A stretch of 64,000 nucleotides of DNA from Faecalibacterium prausnitzii (GTDB taxonomy: Bacteria > Bacillota > Clostridia > Oscillospirales > Ruminococcaceae): contig NZ_PRLD01000002.1 of the NCBI RefSeq assembly GCF_003287405.1, forward strand, positions 62,001 through 126,000, in the 5' to 3' direction. A program made the position numbers and the translations under genes. The notes beneath the pieces were generated by a model. That model was given only the letters and a program-made list of their open reading frames with translations. It ran no database searches and had not been told where the DNA came from. Shown here piece after piece: positions 34,244-44,144 of this stretch. How positions within the stretch are numbered: position 1 is the stretch's first letter; each line of letters opens with the position of its first letter.

Positions 34244-35548
34244 ATGGCTAAGAAAATCTTAGTAGTGGGCGGCGGTGGCCGCGAGCACGCCATCATCAAG
34301 GCACTGAAAAAGAGCCCCGACTGCGGCGAGATCTGGTGCGCACCGGGCAACGGCGGCATCAGCTATGACGCCAAGTGCAAAAACATCAAGGCCACCGATG
34401 TGGATACCATGGTAGGCTTTGCAGTGGAAGAAAAGTTCGATTACGTTGTAGTGGCGCAGGACGATCCCCTTGCACTGGGCATGGTGGATGCGCTGGCAAA
34501 GGCAGGCATCCCCGCCTTTGGCCCGGACAAGGCCGCTGCCCGCATCGAGGCTTCCAAGGTGTTCTCCAAGGACCTGATGAAGAAATACGGCATCCCCACC
34601 GCAAAGTACGAGACCTTCGATGACCCCGCAAAGGTTATGGATTACATCCGCGCCGAGGGCAAGTACCCGGTGGTCATCAAGGCAGACGGCCTTGCACTGG
34701 GCAAGGGCGTGCTGATCTGTGAGAACGAGCAGCAGGCCGCCGACGGCGTCAAGGAGATCATGCTGGACAAAAAGTTCGGCGCATCCGGCAACCATGTGGT
34801 GGTGGAAGAGTTCCTCACCGGGCCGGAGGTCAGCGTGCTGAGCTTTACGGACGGCAAGGTGGTCAAGCCCATGGTCTCCAGCATGGACCATAAGCGCGCC
34901 AACGACCACGACACCGGCCTGAACACCGGCGGCATGGGCACCATTGCCCCCAACCCCTACTACACCCCGGAAGTGGCTGCGGAGTGCATGGAAAAGATCT
35001 TCCTGCCCACCATCCACGCCATGAACGCCGAGGGCTGCCCCTTCAAGGGCTGCCTGTACTTCGGTCTTATGCTCACCCCGGACGGCCCCAAGGTCATCGA
35101 GTATAACTGCCGCTTCGGCGACCCCGAAACGCAGGTGGTGCTGCCGCTGCTGGAAAGCGACCTGCTGCACATCATGCAGGCCTGCACCGACGGCACGCTG
35201 GCAGAGCAGGAGGTCAAATTCTCCGATGGTGCTGCGGCCTGTGTCATTCTGGCTTCCGGCGGCTACCCTGTGGCCTACGAGAAGGGCAAGCCCATCTCCG
35301 GCCTTGTGGACGGTCAGCTGCCCGGCGAGGAGAACGTGACGGTGTACCATTCCGGCACTGCCATTACCCAGGACGGCCAGCTGGTGACCAACGGCGGCCG
35401 CGTGCTGGGCGTTACCGCCACCGGCCCGCGCCTGACCAACGCCTTGAGCCACGCCTACGAAGCAGCCGAGAAGATCAGCTTTGAAAAGCTGCATAAGCGC
35501 AGCGATATCGGCCTGCGTGCCCTGAAAGCGCTGGCAGAAAAGCAGTAA
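34244..35548 (+). CDS. purD: Phosphoribosylamine-glycine ligase (GAR synthetase)
   Basis: A 434-residue ATP-grasp enzyme joining phosphoribosylamine and glycine. Motifs: VVGGGGREHAI at the N-terminus, VIKADGLALGKGV in the ATP-grasp fold, NTGGMGTIAPNPYY and the metal/ATP FGDPETQVVLPLL. AGGAGAAAATGAT precedes the ATG. Sixth biosynthetic activity of the operon. Confidence 0.96.
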   Translation: MAKKILVVGGGGREHAIIKALKKSPDCGEIWCAPGNGGISYDAKCKNIKATDVDTMVGFAVEEKFDYVVVAQDDPLALGMVDALAKAGIPAFGPDKAAARIEASKVFSKDLMKKYGIPTAKYETFDDPAKVMDYIRAEGKYPVVIKADGLALGKGVLICENEQQAADGVKEIMLDKKFGASGNHVVVEEFLTGPEVSVLSFTDGKVVKPMVSSMDHKRANDHDTGLNTGGMGTIAPNPYYTPEVAAECMEKIFLPTIHAMNAEGCPFKGCLYFGLMLTPDGPKVIEYNCRFGDPETQVVLPLLESDLLHIMQACTDGTLAEQEVKFSDGAAACVILASGGYPVAYEKGKPISGLVDGQLPGEENVTVYHSGTAITQDGQLVTNGGRVLGVTATGPRLTNALSHAYEAAEKISFEKLHKRSDIGLRALKALAEKQ

Positions 35549-35551
35549 GAA

Positions 35552-35683
35552 AACTCCCTCAGTCACGCCTTACGGCGTGCCAGCTCCCTCTGGGAGGGAG
35601 CCTCTGGCGAGAAGGGGAACTTTCCGGTTTTGCCAAAGGCCCCATCTCAGAGGGGGCTGTCGCCGAAGGCGACTGGGGGAGTT
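35552..35683. repeat. Family B palindromic element between purD and purL
   Basis: Ends AACTCCC and GGGGGAGTT; inner stems CACGCC-TTAC-GGCGTG and GTCGCC-GAA-GGCGAC. The middle (ACTTTCCGGTTTTGCCAA) is shared with the copy at 34069, so this is a diverged subtype. Confidence 0.6.
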
Positions 35684-35748
35684 GACTGCCGGATGATAAA
35701 ACCTACACAAAAGTCCATTCGATAAAATACAAAGGGGGAACCTACCCA

Positions 35749-38700
35749 ATGGTCTATCGTATTTATGTGGAAAAAAAGCCCGGCTTTGATGTCGAGGCCA
35801 ACGGTCTGAAAAACGAACTCATCAGCCTGCTGGGCATCAAGGACCTGACCGGTCTGCGCCTGCTGAACCGCTACGATGTGGAAGGCATCGACGAAGCACT
35901 GTTCAACCAGTGCGTCAGCACCGTGTTCAGCGAGCCGCCGGTGGATAACACCTACGCCGAGCTGCCCGCTGCCGAGGGCGTGTCCTTCGCCGTGGAGTAC
36001 CTGCCCGGTCAGTTCGACCAGCGCGCAGCTTCTGCCGCCGAGTGCATCCAGCTCATCAGTCAAGGCGAGCGCCCGCTGGTGCGCTCTGCCCGCGTCTACC
36101 TGCTGGAGGGTGCTCTGACCCCCGAGCAGGTGGCCGAGATCAAGAAGTATGTCATCAACCCCGTGGAAGCCCGCGAAGCTTCTCTGGAGCCCAAAGAGAC
36201 CCTGAAGATGGAGTACCCCGTGCCCGCTGCCGTGGCAGTGCTGGAGGGCTTTAACCAGCTGGATGAGGCTGGCCTTGCCAAGTTCATCGAGGAAAAGGGT
36301 CTGGCAATGGATCTGGGGGACATCAAGTTCTGTCAGGAGTATTTCCGCTCCGAGCAGCGCGACCCCACCATCACCGAGATCAAGATGATCGACACCTACT
36401 GGTCCGATCACTGCCGCCACACCACCTTCGGCACCATTCTGGACGATGTGCAGATCGACGACGCCGTGGTGCAGGAAGCCTTTGACCGCTACATGGCTAT
36501 GCGCACCGAGCTGGGCCGTGAGAACAAGCCCCGCTGCATGATGGACCTTGCCACCATTGGTGCCAAGGAGCTGAAGAAGCAGGGTATCCTGAAGAATCTG
36601 GACGAGTCCGAGGAGATCAACGCCTGCACCGTCAAGATCAAGTGCGATGTCAACGGCAAGGACGAGGACTGGCTGTTCCTGTTCAAGAACGAGACCCACA
36701 ACCACCCCACCGAGATCGAGCCCTTCGGCGGCGCTGCTACCTGCATCGGCGGTGCCATCCGTGACCCGCTGTCCGGCCGCAGCTACGTCTATCAGGCCAT
36801 GCGCGTCACCGGCGCAGGCGACCCGCTCAAGCCGGTCAGCGAGACCATGCCCGGCAAGCTGCCCCAGCGCAAGCTGGTCACCACCGCAGCCGCCGGTTAC
36901 TCCTCCTACGGCAACCAGATCGGTCTGGCTACCGGTCAGGTGGACGAGATCTACCACCCCGGCTACGTGGCAAAGCGCATGGAGATCGGCGCTGTTGTGG
37001 GCGCTACCCCTGCTTCCCACGTCCGCCGCGAGTGCCCCGCTCCCGGCGATGTGATCGTGCTGCTGGGCGGCCGCACCGGCCGTGACGGCATCGGCGGCGC
37101 TACCGGCTCCTCCAAGGCTCACAAGCTGGACAGCCTTGAGCACTGCGGTGCCGAGGTGCAGAAGGGCAATGCGCCCATCGAGCGCAAGCTGCAGCGCCTG
37201 TTCCGCCGTGAGGACGCCTGCAAGATGATCAAGCGCTGCAACGACTTTGGTGCCGGCGGCGTTTCCGTTGCCATCGGCGAGCTGGCCGACGGTCTATACA
37301 TCGACCTGAACAAGGTCACCAAGAAGTACGAGGGTCTGGACGGCACCGAGCTGGCCATCAGCGAGAGTCAGGAGCGTATGGCTGTTGCCCTTGCCCCGGA
37401 GGATGTGGACAAGTTCATCGCCATTGCCACCGAGGAGAACCTCGAGGCTACCCCTGTGGCCAAGGTCACTGAGGAAAAGCGCCTGAACATGGTGTGGAAC
37501 GGCGTTTCCATCGTGAACATCAGCCGCGAGTTTTTGAACTCCAACGGTGCAGAGAAGCACCAGAACGTCCATGTGGAAAAGGGCAGCGTCTGGCAGCCCC
37601 AGTGGTCCGGCCTGACCTTCAGCCAGAAGATGAAGTCCATGGTGGGCGATCTGAACGTCTGCAGCAAGAAGGGCCTTTCCGAGCGGTTCGACTCCACCAT
37701 CGGTGCTGCTACCGTGCTCATGCCCTTTGGCGGTGCATACCAGCTGACCCCCCAGAACGCCATGGTAGCCAAGCTGCCGGTGGACGGCGAGACCAGCACC
37801 TGCTCCGGCATGGCATGGGGCTATAACCCCTACCTGATGAGCGCCAACCAGTATGTGGGCGCACGGCTGGCTGTTATTGAGAGCGTGACCAAGCTGGTTG
37901 CCACCGGCTTCCGCTACGAGGACGCCTACCTGACTTTCCAGGAGTACTTCGAGCGTCTGGGCAACAAGCCCGAGCGCTGGGGCAAGCCGCTGGCTGCCCT
38001 GCTGGGCGCACTGGATGCACAGATCGGTCTGGGCATTGCTTCCATCGGCGGCAAGGACAGTATGTCCGGCTCCTTCGAGCAGCTGGATGTGCCCCCCACG
38101 CTGGTGTCCTTTGCCACCGCCATCGGCAAGGCAAGCCGCGTAGTCTCCACCGAGTTCAAGAAGCCCGAGAGCACTGTGGTGCTCATCCGTCCCATCATCG
38201 ACCCGGAGACCGGCTGCCCCAACTTCTTCTCCCTGAAGGCCAACTATAGAATCGTAGAGAACATGATCGAAGAGGGCATGGTCGCTGCTGCCTGCTCCGT
38301 GGGCTACGGCGGCATTGCCGAGGCACTGTTCAAGATGGGTCTGGGCAACCGCATCGGCTTCAAGATGCGTGCAGATATGACCACCCACCAGATGTTCGAG
38401 CCCATGTACGGCTCCATCATTCTGGAAATGGTGTCTGATTCTCCCGCCGGTATGCTGCTGGGCGAGACCACCAAGGAGTACACCTTTGAATCCTGCGGCG
38501 AAAAGCTGGATATGGCCGAGCTGCAGGAGATCTGGGAGAGCAAGCTGGAGCCCGTGTATCCCTACCGCAAGGCCGGCCCCGCCGTGGAGAAGATCAACGG
38601 CAGCCTGACCGCCCCCGCCGCACCCAAGATCGGTGTGGCAAAGCCCAAGGTCATCATCCCGGTGTTCCCCGGCACTAACTGTGAGTACGACACCGCCAAG

Positions 38701-39441
38701 GCCTTTGCCCGCGCCGGTGCCGACCCCGAAATTCTGGTGGTGCGCAACCTGACCCCCGCCGACGTTGCCGAGAGCTGCGAGGCACTGGTCAAGGCCATTG
38801 ACGCAAGCCAGATCGTCATGCTGCCCGGCGGCTTCTCCGGCGGCGACGAGCCGGACGGCAGCGCCAAGTTCATCGCTTCCTTCTTCCGCAACCCTGCGGT
38901 CACCGAGGCTGTACGCCGTCTGCTGCAGCAGCGCGACGGCCTGATGCTGGGCATCTGCAACGGCTTCCAGGCTCTGATCAAGCTGGGTCTGGTGCCCTAC
39001 GGCGATATCCGCCCCATCACCGCCTGCGACCCCACCCTGACCTTCAACACCATCGGCCGTCACCAGAGTATGCTGGTGCACACCCGTGTGGCTTCCACCG
39101 GCAGTCCGTGGCTCAGCAAGTGTGAGGTGGGCGAGATGCACACCGTTGCCATCAGCCACGGCGAGGGCCGCTTTGTAGCGCCGCAGGAGGTGCTGGACAC
39201 CATGCTGCGCAACGGTCAGGTGGCCACCCAGTATGTGGATCTGACCGGCGTGCCCACCATGGATCAGCGCTTCAACCCCAACGGCTCTGTGCTGGCTATC
39301 GAGGGCATCACCAGCCCGGACGGCCGCGTGTTCGGCAAGATGGGTCACTCGGAGCGCAGCGGCGAGTATCTGTACAAGAATGTCACCGGCGATAAATACC
39401 AGCCGATCTTTGAGGGCGGCGTGGACTATTTCAAGGTTTGA
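35749..39441 (+). CDS. purL: Phosphoribosylformylglycinamidine synthase, fused large PurL
   Basis: A 1230-residue ATP- and glutamine-dependent enzyme converting FGAR to FGAM. It combines the PurS-like N-terminus, two synthetase halves (DTYWSDHCRHTTFG near residue 210; ETHNHPTEIEPFGGAATCIGG near 320) and a C-terminal glutaminase with PGTNCEYDTAKAF, catalytic Cys in MLGICNGFQAL and SHGEGRF. This is the large single-chain form, unlike the separate PurL/PurQ/PurS of Bacillus. AAAGGGGG lies before the ATG at 35749. Confidence 0.96.
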   Translation: MVYRIYVEKKPGFDVEANGLKNELISLLGIKDLTGLRLLNRYDVEGIDEALFNQCVSTVFSEPPVDNTYAELPAAEGVSFAVEYLPGQFDQRAASAAECIQLISQGERPLVRSARVYLLEGALTPEQVAEIKKYVINPVEAREASLEPKETLKMEYPVPAAVAVLEGFNQLDEAGLAKFIEEKGLAMDLGDIKFCQEYFRSEQRDPTITEIKMIDTYWSDHCRHTTFGTILDDVQIDDAVVQEAFDRYMAMRTELGRENKPRCMMDLATIGAKELKKQGILKNLDESEEINACTVKIKCDVNGKDEDWLFLFKNETHNHPTEIEPFGGAATCIGGAIRDPLSGRSYVYQAMRVTGAGDPLKPVSETMPGKLPQRKLVTTAAAGYSSYGNQIGLATGQVDEIYHPGYVAKRMEIGAVVGATPASHVRRECPAPGDVIVLLGGRTGRDGIGGATGSSKAHKLDSLEHCGAEVQKGNAPIERKLQRLFRREDACKMIKRCNDFGAGGVSVAIGELADGLYIDLNKVTKKYEGLDGTELAISESQERMAVALAPEDVDKFIAIATEENLEATPVAKVTEEKRLNMVWNGVSIVNISREFLNSNGAEKHQNVHVEKGSVWQPQWSGLTFSQKMKSMVGDLNVCSKKGLSERFDSTIGAATVLMPFGGAYQLTPQNAMVAKLPVDGETSTCSGMAWGYNPYLMSANQYVGARLAVIESVTKLVATGFRYEDAYLTFQEYFERLGNKPERWGKPLAALLGALDAQIGLGIASIGGKDSMSGSFEQLDVPPTLVSFATAIGKASRVVSTEFKKPESTVVLIRPIIDPETGCPNFFSLKANYRIVENMIEEGMVAAACSVGYGGIAEALFKMGLGNRIGFKMRADMTTHQMFEPMYGSIILEMVSDSPAGMLLGETTKEYTFESCGEKLDMAELQEIWESKLEPVYPYRKAGPAVEKINGSLTAPAAPKIGVAKPKVIIPVFPGTNCEYDTAKAFARAGADPEILVVRNLTPADVAESCEALVKAIDASQIVMLPGGFSGGDEPDGSAKFIASFFRNPAVTEAVRRLLQQRDGLMLGICNGFQALIKLGLVPYGDIRPITACDPTLTFNTIGRHQSMLVHTRVASTGSPWLSKCEVGEMHTVAISHGEGRFVAPQEVLDTMLRNGQVATQYVDLTGVPTMDQRFNPNGSVLAIEGITSPDGRVFGKMGHSERSGEYLYKNVTGDKYQPIFEGGVDYFKV

Positions 39442-39512
39442 TGGTAGAATAAATAAGCAAAAGGGTGTCTGCCTATATAGGCAGCGCCTTCAACCGCCAA
39501 TGCAGCGCTGGT

Positions 39513-39570
39513 AAAGCCTTCCCCCGGACGGGGGAAGGTGGCGCGCAAGCGCCGGATGAGGGCGCACCGC
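39513..39570. repeat. Family B half element between purL and purB
   Basis: CCTTCCCCCGGACGGGGGAAGG palindrome plus GATGAGGGCGC, matching the left part of the copy at 16355. It is a solo arm; the rest of the gap carries no feature I can support. Confidence 0.5.
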
Positions 39571-39620
39571 AGGCAGCTGTTGCCCTTGAGTTCCGTCAGA
39601 TCATAGGAGGAAAACAACCA

Positions 39621-41066
39621 ATGTCACAGCATGATCGCTATATCAGCCCTTTTTCCACCCGCTACGCTTCCGATGAAATGCAGTACATCTTCTCGGACGA
39701 CAACAAGTTCCGCACTTGGCGGCGGCTGTGGGTGGCGCTGGCTCGTGCCGAAATGAATCAGGGGCTGACCAACATCACCCCGGACATGGTAGCCGAGCTG
39801 GAAGCTCATGTGGACGATATCAACTACGAAGTGGCTATCGAGCGGGAAAAGCTGGTGCGCCACGACGTCATGAGCCACGTCTACGCTTACGGCCAGCAGT
39901 GCCCCAAGGCAGCAGGCATCATCCATCTGGGTGCCACCAGCTGCTATGTGGGCGATAACACCGATATCATCGTGATGCGGCAGGGTCTTGAGCTGGTGCG
40001 CAAAAAGCTGGTGGGTGTGCTGGCAAAGCTGGCGCACTTTGCCAAGGAGTACAAGGATATGCCCTGCATGGCCTACACCCACTGCCAGCCCGCACAGCCC
40101 ACCACCGTGGGCAAGCGCGCTACCCTGTGGGCCAACGAGCTGGTGATGGATCTGGCTGAGATCGACCATCGTCTGGCTACCCTGCAGCTGCGCGGTGTCA
40201 AGGGCACCACCGGTACGCAGGCTTCCTTTATGGAACTGTTCAAGGGCGATGCCGACAAGATCCGTGCCGTGGATGCTTCCATTGCAAAGGAGATGGGCTT
40301 TGACCCCAAGGCCGTTGTGCCGGTGTCCGGCCAGACCTACAGCCGCAAGGTGGATGCTTTTATCCTGAACGCACTGGCAGGTATTGGACAGAGCTGCATG
40401 AAGTTTGCCACCGACCTGCGCCTGCTGGCAAACTTCAAGGAGATGGAGGAGCCCTTTGAGAAGAACCAGATCGGTTCCTCCGCTATGCCCTATAAGCGCA
40501 ATCCCATGCGCTGCGAGCGCATCTGCGCCCTTGCCCGCTACCTGATGGTGGACGTGCTGAACCCCAGCTTTACCACCGGCACCCAGTGGTTTGAGCGCAC
40601 GCTGGACGACAGCGCCAACAAGCGCGTGGCTATGGCTGAGGGCTTCCTTGCCACCGATGCCATCCTGAACATCATGCTCAACGTCACCGATGGTCTGGTG
40701 GTGTACCCCAAGGTGGTGCGCAGCCGCCTGATGGCCGAGCTGCCCTTCATGGCCAGCGAGAACATCATGATGCAGGCTGTGGAAAAGGGCGGCAACCGTC
40801 AGGAGCTGCACGAGCGCCTGCGCCAGCACGCCATCGCCGCCGGCAAGCAGGTCAAGGAAGAGGGTCTGCCCAACGATATGGTGGACCGCATTGCCGCAGA
40901 CCCGGCCTTTGGCCTGACCCGCGAGGAGATCGTGGCGGGGCTTGTGCCGGAGAACTTTGTGGGCCGTGCACCCCAGCAGGTGGAGGAGTTCATCGCCAAC
41001 GTCCTGCAGCCCATCTTCGATGCTGACCCCGAGGATGTGGAACAGCACGCTTCCCTGAGCGTCTGA
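39621..41066 (+). CDS. purB: Adenylosuccinate lyase
   Basis: A 481-residue fumarase-superfamily enzyme cleaving SAICAR to AICAR and adenylosuccinate to AMP, releasing fumarate. Motifs: HLGATSCYVGDNTD near residue 110, CQPAQPTTVGKR (catalytic His region) and the lyase signature SSAMPYKRNPMRCE near residue 290. The frame is open to 39465, but AGGAGG stands before the ATG at 39621. Last gene of the purine operon; a strong terminator follows. Confidence 0.95.
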   Translation: MSQHDRYISPFSTRYASDEMQYIFSDDNKFRTWRRLWVALARAEMNQGLTNITPDMVAELEAHVDDINYEVAIEREKLVRHDVMSHVYAYGQQCPKAAGIIHLGATSCYVGDNTDIIVMRQGLELVRKKLVGVLAKLAHFAKEYKDMPCMAYTHCQPAQPTTVGKRATLWANELVMDLAEIDHRLATLQLRGVKGTTGTQASFMELFKGDADKIRAVDASIAKEMGFDPKAVVPVSGQTYSRKVDAFILNALAGIGQSCMKFATDLRLLANFKEMEEPFEKNQIGSSAMPYKRNPMRCERICALARYLMVDVLNPSFTTGTQWFERTLDDSANKRVAMAEGFLATDAILNIMLNVTDGLVVYPKVVRSRLMAELPFMASENIMMQAVEKGGNRQELHERLRQHAIAAGKQVKEEGLPNDMVDRIAADPAFGLTREEIVAGLVPENFVGRAPQQVEEFIANVLQPIFDADPEDVEQHASLSV

Positions 41067-41084
41067 TAACAAGATCAATTGCAA

Positions 41085-41118
41085 AAAAGGAGAAGCCCAT
41101 GGGCTTCTCCTTTTTTGC
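41085..41118 (+). terminator. Terminator of the purine operon
   Basis: A near-perfect palindrome of 16 bp per arm (AAAAAAGGAGAAGCCC / GGGCTTCTCCTTTTTT, loop AT), ending in T6. Works in both directions by symmetry. Confidence 0.9.
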
Positions 41119-41127
41119 GTTTGTGCC

Positions 41128-41156
41128 TTGCACGATTTTGTCTGTCATGTTACACT
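41128..41156 (+). promoter_or_regulatory. Sigma-A promoter of rsuA
   Basis: TTGCAC (41128-41133), 17 bases, TACACT (41151-41156), 30 bases before the rsuA start. Confidence 0.7.
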
Positions 41157-41186
41157 GAGGGCATCATCAACAAAGGAGAACCGCTT

Positions 41187-41888
41187 ATGCGTTTGGATAA
41201 ATATCTGGCCGAGACTGCCCAGTGCACCCGCAGCGAGGCCAAAACCATGCTGGCAAAGGGGCGCGTGCAGGTAAATGGTGCGGTGTGCAAAAAAGGGGAC
41301 ACCCAGCTGAAGGATACCGACACCGTGGCGGTGGATGGCGCGCTGCTGACCTATCAGAAATTCGTCTACCTCATGCTCAATAAACCCGAAGGGGTGGTGA
41401 GCGCTTCTACCGATAAGCGGGACACCACTGTGGTGGATCTGGTAGGGGACGCCTACCCCCGGCGGGAGCTGTTCCCGGCAGGGCGGCTGGATAAGACCAG
41501 TACCGGTTTTGTGCTGCTGACCGATGATGGCGGCTTTGCCCACGATATCCTGTCCCCACGGCACCATGTTTCCAAGACCTATACCGTGACGATCGACACC
41601 CCGCTCACGCAGGAAATGTGCACCGGTTTTGCGGCGGGGGTCACACTGGCGGACGGCACCGCCCTTTCGCCCGCCGAAGTGACCGCCCTTTCTCCCGATG
41701 GGCTTACCGTGCGGGTGGTGCTGCGGCAGGGGGTGTACCACCAGATCAAACGGATGTTCGGTGTGTACGGTGCCGGGGTGAATGCCCTGCACCGGGAGGC
41801 CATTGGCGGCCTTGCACTGGATGCGCAGCTTGCGCCGGGGCAGTGGCGGGAGCTTTCTGACGAAGAAGTGGGAAAAATTACCAGATAA
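41187..41888 (+). CDS. rsuA: 16S rRNA pseudouridine synthase (RsuA family)
   Basis: A 233-residue pseudouridine synthase. N-terminal S4 RNA-binding domain (MRLDKYLAETAQCTRSEAKTM, residues 1-60), then the catalytic domain with LNKPEGVVSAS, the Asp-containing GRLDKTSTGFVLLT and the C-terminal YHQIKRMFG. RsuA makes pseudouridine 516 in 16S rRNA; a related 23S enzyme cannot be fully excluded. AAAGGAG is nine bases upstream of the ATG. Confidence 0.9.
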   Translation: MRLDKYLAETAQCTRSEAKTMLAKGRVQVNGAVCKKGDTQLKDTDTVAVDGALLTYQKFVYLMLNKPEGVVSASTDKRDTTVVDLVGDAYPRRELFPAGRLDKTSTGFVLLTDDGGFAHDILSPRHHVSKTYTVTIDTPLTQEMCTGFAAGVTLADGTALSPAEVTALSPDGLTVRVVLRQGVYHQIKRMFGVYGAGVNALHREAIGGLALDAQLAPGQWRELSDEEVGKITR

Positions 41889-42000
41889 AACGCTGCGCTT
41901 TTCACGCGGTTTTCAAAAATGTATCACAATTTACCGGTAAAATAACGGTAAGAACCACGCAAAAAGGCACTTTTTTGGCAAAAAATGGTCCCGAAAGATA

Positions 42001-42036
42001 ATTTCAACAAGAAAGAATTATTTTTTTTGTTGAAAT
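42001..42036. promoter_or_regulatory. Inverted repeat upstream of the PucR/CdaR-type gene
   Basis: ATTTCAACAA (42001-42010) and TTGTTGAAAT (42027-42036) form perfect 10-base arms around an A/T-rich centre, directly upstream of the -35 box. Either an operator for the downstream regulator or a hairpin. Confidence 0.45.
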
Positions 42037-42039
42037 CTG

Positions 42040-42068
42040 TTGCAAAAGTAAATTCTTTTGTGTAAAAT
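42040..42068 (+). promoter_or_regulatory. Sigma-A promoter of the PucR/CdaR-type regulator
   Basis: TTGCAA (42040-42045), 17 bases, TAAAAT (42063-42068). Confidence 0.8.
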
Positions 42069-42152
42069 ATAGATTGTAATGCGGCTAAATTGTTTAAAAT
42101 CACAACCCATGCCGCCGCGGCTTGCACAAACGAGGAAAAGGGGTATCCATTT

Positions 42153-43238
42153 ATGGCCAATAGAGTATTTCAAAGCGTGATCTACCAGATGAAGGACGCG
42201 ATCAATCGGGTGGTCGGCGTTGTGGATGAGACCGGCGCTGTCATTTCCTGCTCGGAGCTGAACCTGATCGGCGAGGTGCGCGAGGGCTATATGGCCGAGC
42301 GACTGACCGCAGGCGACCGCTTTGTGCGCGACGGCTATACTTACCAGCAGTTCTCCAACGCCAAGCATAACGATTATGCCGTGTTCGTGGAGGGCGTCGA
42401 TGAGACTGCAGGGCAGTTTGCCGGTGTGCTGGCCATCAGCCTGCAGAGCATCAAGCAGTACCACGACGAAAAATTCGATAAGTCCAACTTTATCAAGAAC
42501 GTAGTGCTGGACAACATCCTGCCCGGCGATATCTACGCCAAGGCACGGGAGCTGCATTTTGCTACCGATGTCTCCCGCGTGGTGTTCATCGTGCGGGTGA
42601 TCAGCGGCGGCGATATCTCTGCCTACGATGTGGTCAGCAGCCTGTTCCCCGATAAGCAGAAGGACTTTGTGTTCAATATCAGCGAGACCGATACTGTGCT
42701 GGTCAAGGAGATCCGCAAGGGCATCGACCGCACTGATATGGAAAAGCTGGCTGCCAGCATTGTGGATACCCTCTCCGGCGAGCACTACATCAAGGCCGTG
42801 GTCGGCATTGGCACCCCCATTGCCAACGTGAAGGATCTGGCTACCTCCTTTAAGGAAGCTCAGATCGCCATGGAAGTGAGCAAGGTGTTCGATACCGAAA
42901 AGCAGATCATCCGCTACGATAACCTGGGCATTGCTCGTCTGATCTACCAGCTGCCCACCACCGTTTGCGAGATGTTCCTGCGCGAGGTGTTCAAGCAGGG
43001 CAGCATCGAAAGCTTGGATCAGGAGACTTTGTTCACCATCCAGCGCTTCTTCGAGAACAACCTGAATGTGTCCGAGACCAGCCGCGGCCTGTTTGTGCAC
43101 CGCAACACGCTGGTGTATCGTCTGGAAAAGATCAAAAAGCTGACCGGTCTGGATCTGCGTGAGTTCGACGACGCTATCGTCTTTAAGGTAGCGCTGATGG
43201 TAAAGAAGTACCTGTCCAACAACCCGGCCAAATACTGA
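42153..43238 (+). CDS. PucR/CdaR-type transcriptional regulator
   Basis: A 361-residue protein. The C-terminus (QRFFENNLNVSETSRGLFVHRNTLVYRLEKIKKLTGLDL) is the PucR/CdaR helix-turn-helix with the hallmark HRNTLVYRL; the middle resembles the GGDEF-like ligand module of that family; the N-terminus (about 1-120) may be a PAS/GAF-like sensor. Family members control sugar diacid, purine or amino acid use; the effector here is unknown. ATG at 42153 comes after GAGGAAAAGG. Single-gene transcript with its own promoter and terminator; it may act on itself. Confidence 0.83.
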   Translation: MANRVFQSVIYQMKDAINRVVGVVDETGAVISCSELNLIGEVREGYMAERLTAGDRFVRDGYTYQQFSNAKHNDYAVFVEGVDETAGQFAGVLAISLQSIKQYHDEKFDKSNFIKNVVLDNILPGDIYAKARELHFATDVSRVVFIVRVISGGDISAYDVVSSLFPDKQKDFVFNISETDTVLVKEIRKGIDRTDMEKLAASIVDTLSGEHYIKAVVGIGTPIANVKDLATSFKEAQIAMEVSKVFDTEKQIIRYDNLGIARLIYQLPTTVCEMFLREVFKQGSIESLDQETLFTIQRFFENNLNVSETSRGLFVHRNTLVYRLEKIKKLTGLDLREFDDAIVFKVALMVKKYLSNNPAKY

Positions 43239-43272
43239 TATTTCGCTGTGCGGGCCTTGCCCCGCCGGCGCC

Positions 43273-43312
43273 GAACCGGCCGCTCGAAACCGATGCTGGC
43301 CGGTTCTTTTTG
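43273..43312 (+). terminator. Intrinsic terminator before ftsE
   Basis: Nine-bp stem GAACCGGCC (43273-43281) with GGCCGGTTC (43298-43306), followed by T5. Confidence 0.85.
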
Positions 43313-43379
43313 CAGCATGGGCTGCGGACGGGCTGTCTTGACCGTCAAAAATCTTGATGTCAGGAGCTAATACGATTCC

Positions 43380-44144
43380 ATGATCGATTTTGAACACGTT
43401 TCCAAAGAATATAAAAAGGGCGGACGCCTTGCGCTGGAGGATATAAACTTCCATGTGGATGAAGGCGAGTTCGTCTTTCTGCTGGGTCACTCCGGCGCGG
43501 GCAAATCTACCCTGCTCAAGCTGATCCTGCGGGAGGCACTGCCTACCTCCGGCAAGGTGACCGTGCTGGGCAAGGACGTTGCCAAGCTGCGCCGCCGCAA
43601 GATCCCTTACCTGCGCCGCCAGATGGGCATCATCTTTCAGGACTTCCGGCTGATCCCCAGTATGACCGTGTACGAGAACGTGGCTTTTGCCATGCACGTC
43701 CTCAACGTGCCCCGCAAGGAGATCCGTCCCCGCGTGGAATACATTCTGGAGCTGGTGCATCTGGAGGATAAGGCCAAGTGCTACCCGGATACCCTTTCCG
43801 GCGGCGAGCAGCAGCGTGTGGCTGTGGCGCGTGCGCTGGTGCATAACCCCAAGCTGGTCATCGCGGACGAGCCCACCGGCAACATTGACCCGGAGCTGAG
43901 TCTGGAAATGATGCAGCTGCTGGAGCGGGTGAGCAAGATGGGCATCACGGTGCTGGTGGTCACCCACGAGCACGAGCTGGTGCACCGCTTCCATCAGCGT
44001 GTGGTCACCCTGAGCCATGGCCGCATCATCTCGGACGTGCCCGCAGACCCTGTGGCTGCCGCCGAGGACGATCTTTCGCTGGATGTTGCCGCCTTTGATG
44101 CGGACGATGCGTCCGCTGCCAAAAAGGAGGTGGCTGCCGTATGA
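43380..44144 (+). CDS. ftsE: Cell division ATP-binding protein FtsE
   Basis: A 254-residue ABC ATPase that works with FtsX to control peptidoglycan hydrolases at the septum. Walker [10 protein letters not shown] (36-44), Q-loop IIFQDFRLI, signature LSGGEQQR, Walker [10 protein letters not shown] and the His switch VVTHEH are intact. The last 30 residues are an acidic/Ala-rich extension not found in typical 220-230 aa FtsE. It overlaps ftsX by four bases. Confidence 0.95.
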   Translation: MIDFEHVSKEYKKGGRLALEDINFHVDEGEFVFLLGHSGAGKSTLLKLILREALPTSGKVTVLGKDVAKLRRRKIPYLRRQMGIIFQDFRLIPSMTVYENVAFAMHVLNVPRKEIRPRVEYILELVHLEDKAKCYPDTLSGGEQQRVAVARALVHNPKLVIADEPTGNIDPELSLEMMQLLERVSKMGITVLVVTHEHELVHRFHQRVVTLSHGRIISDVPADPVAAAEDDLSLDVAAFDADDASAAKKEVAAV

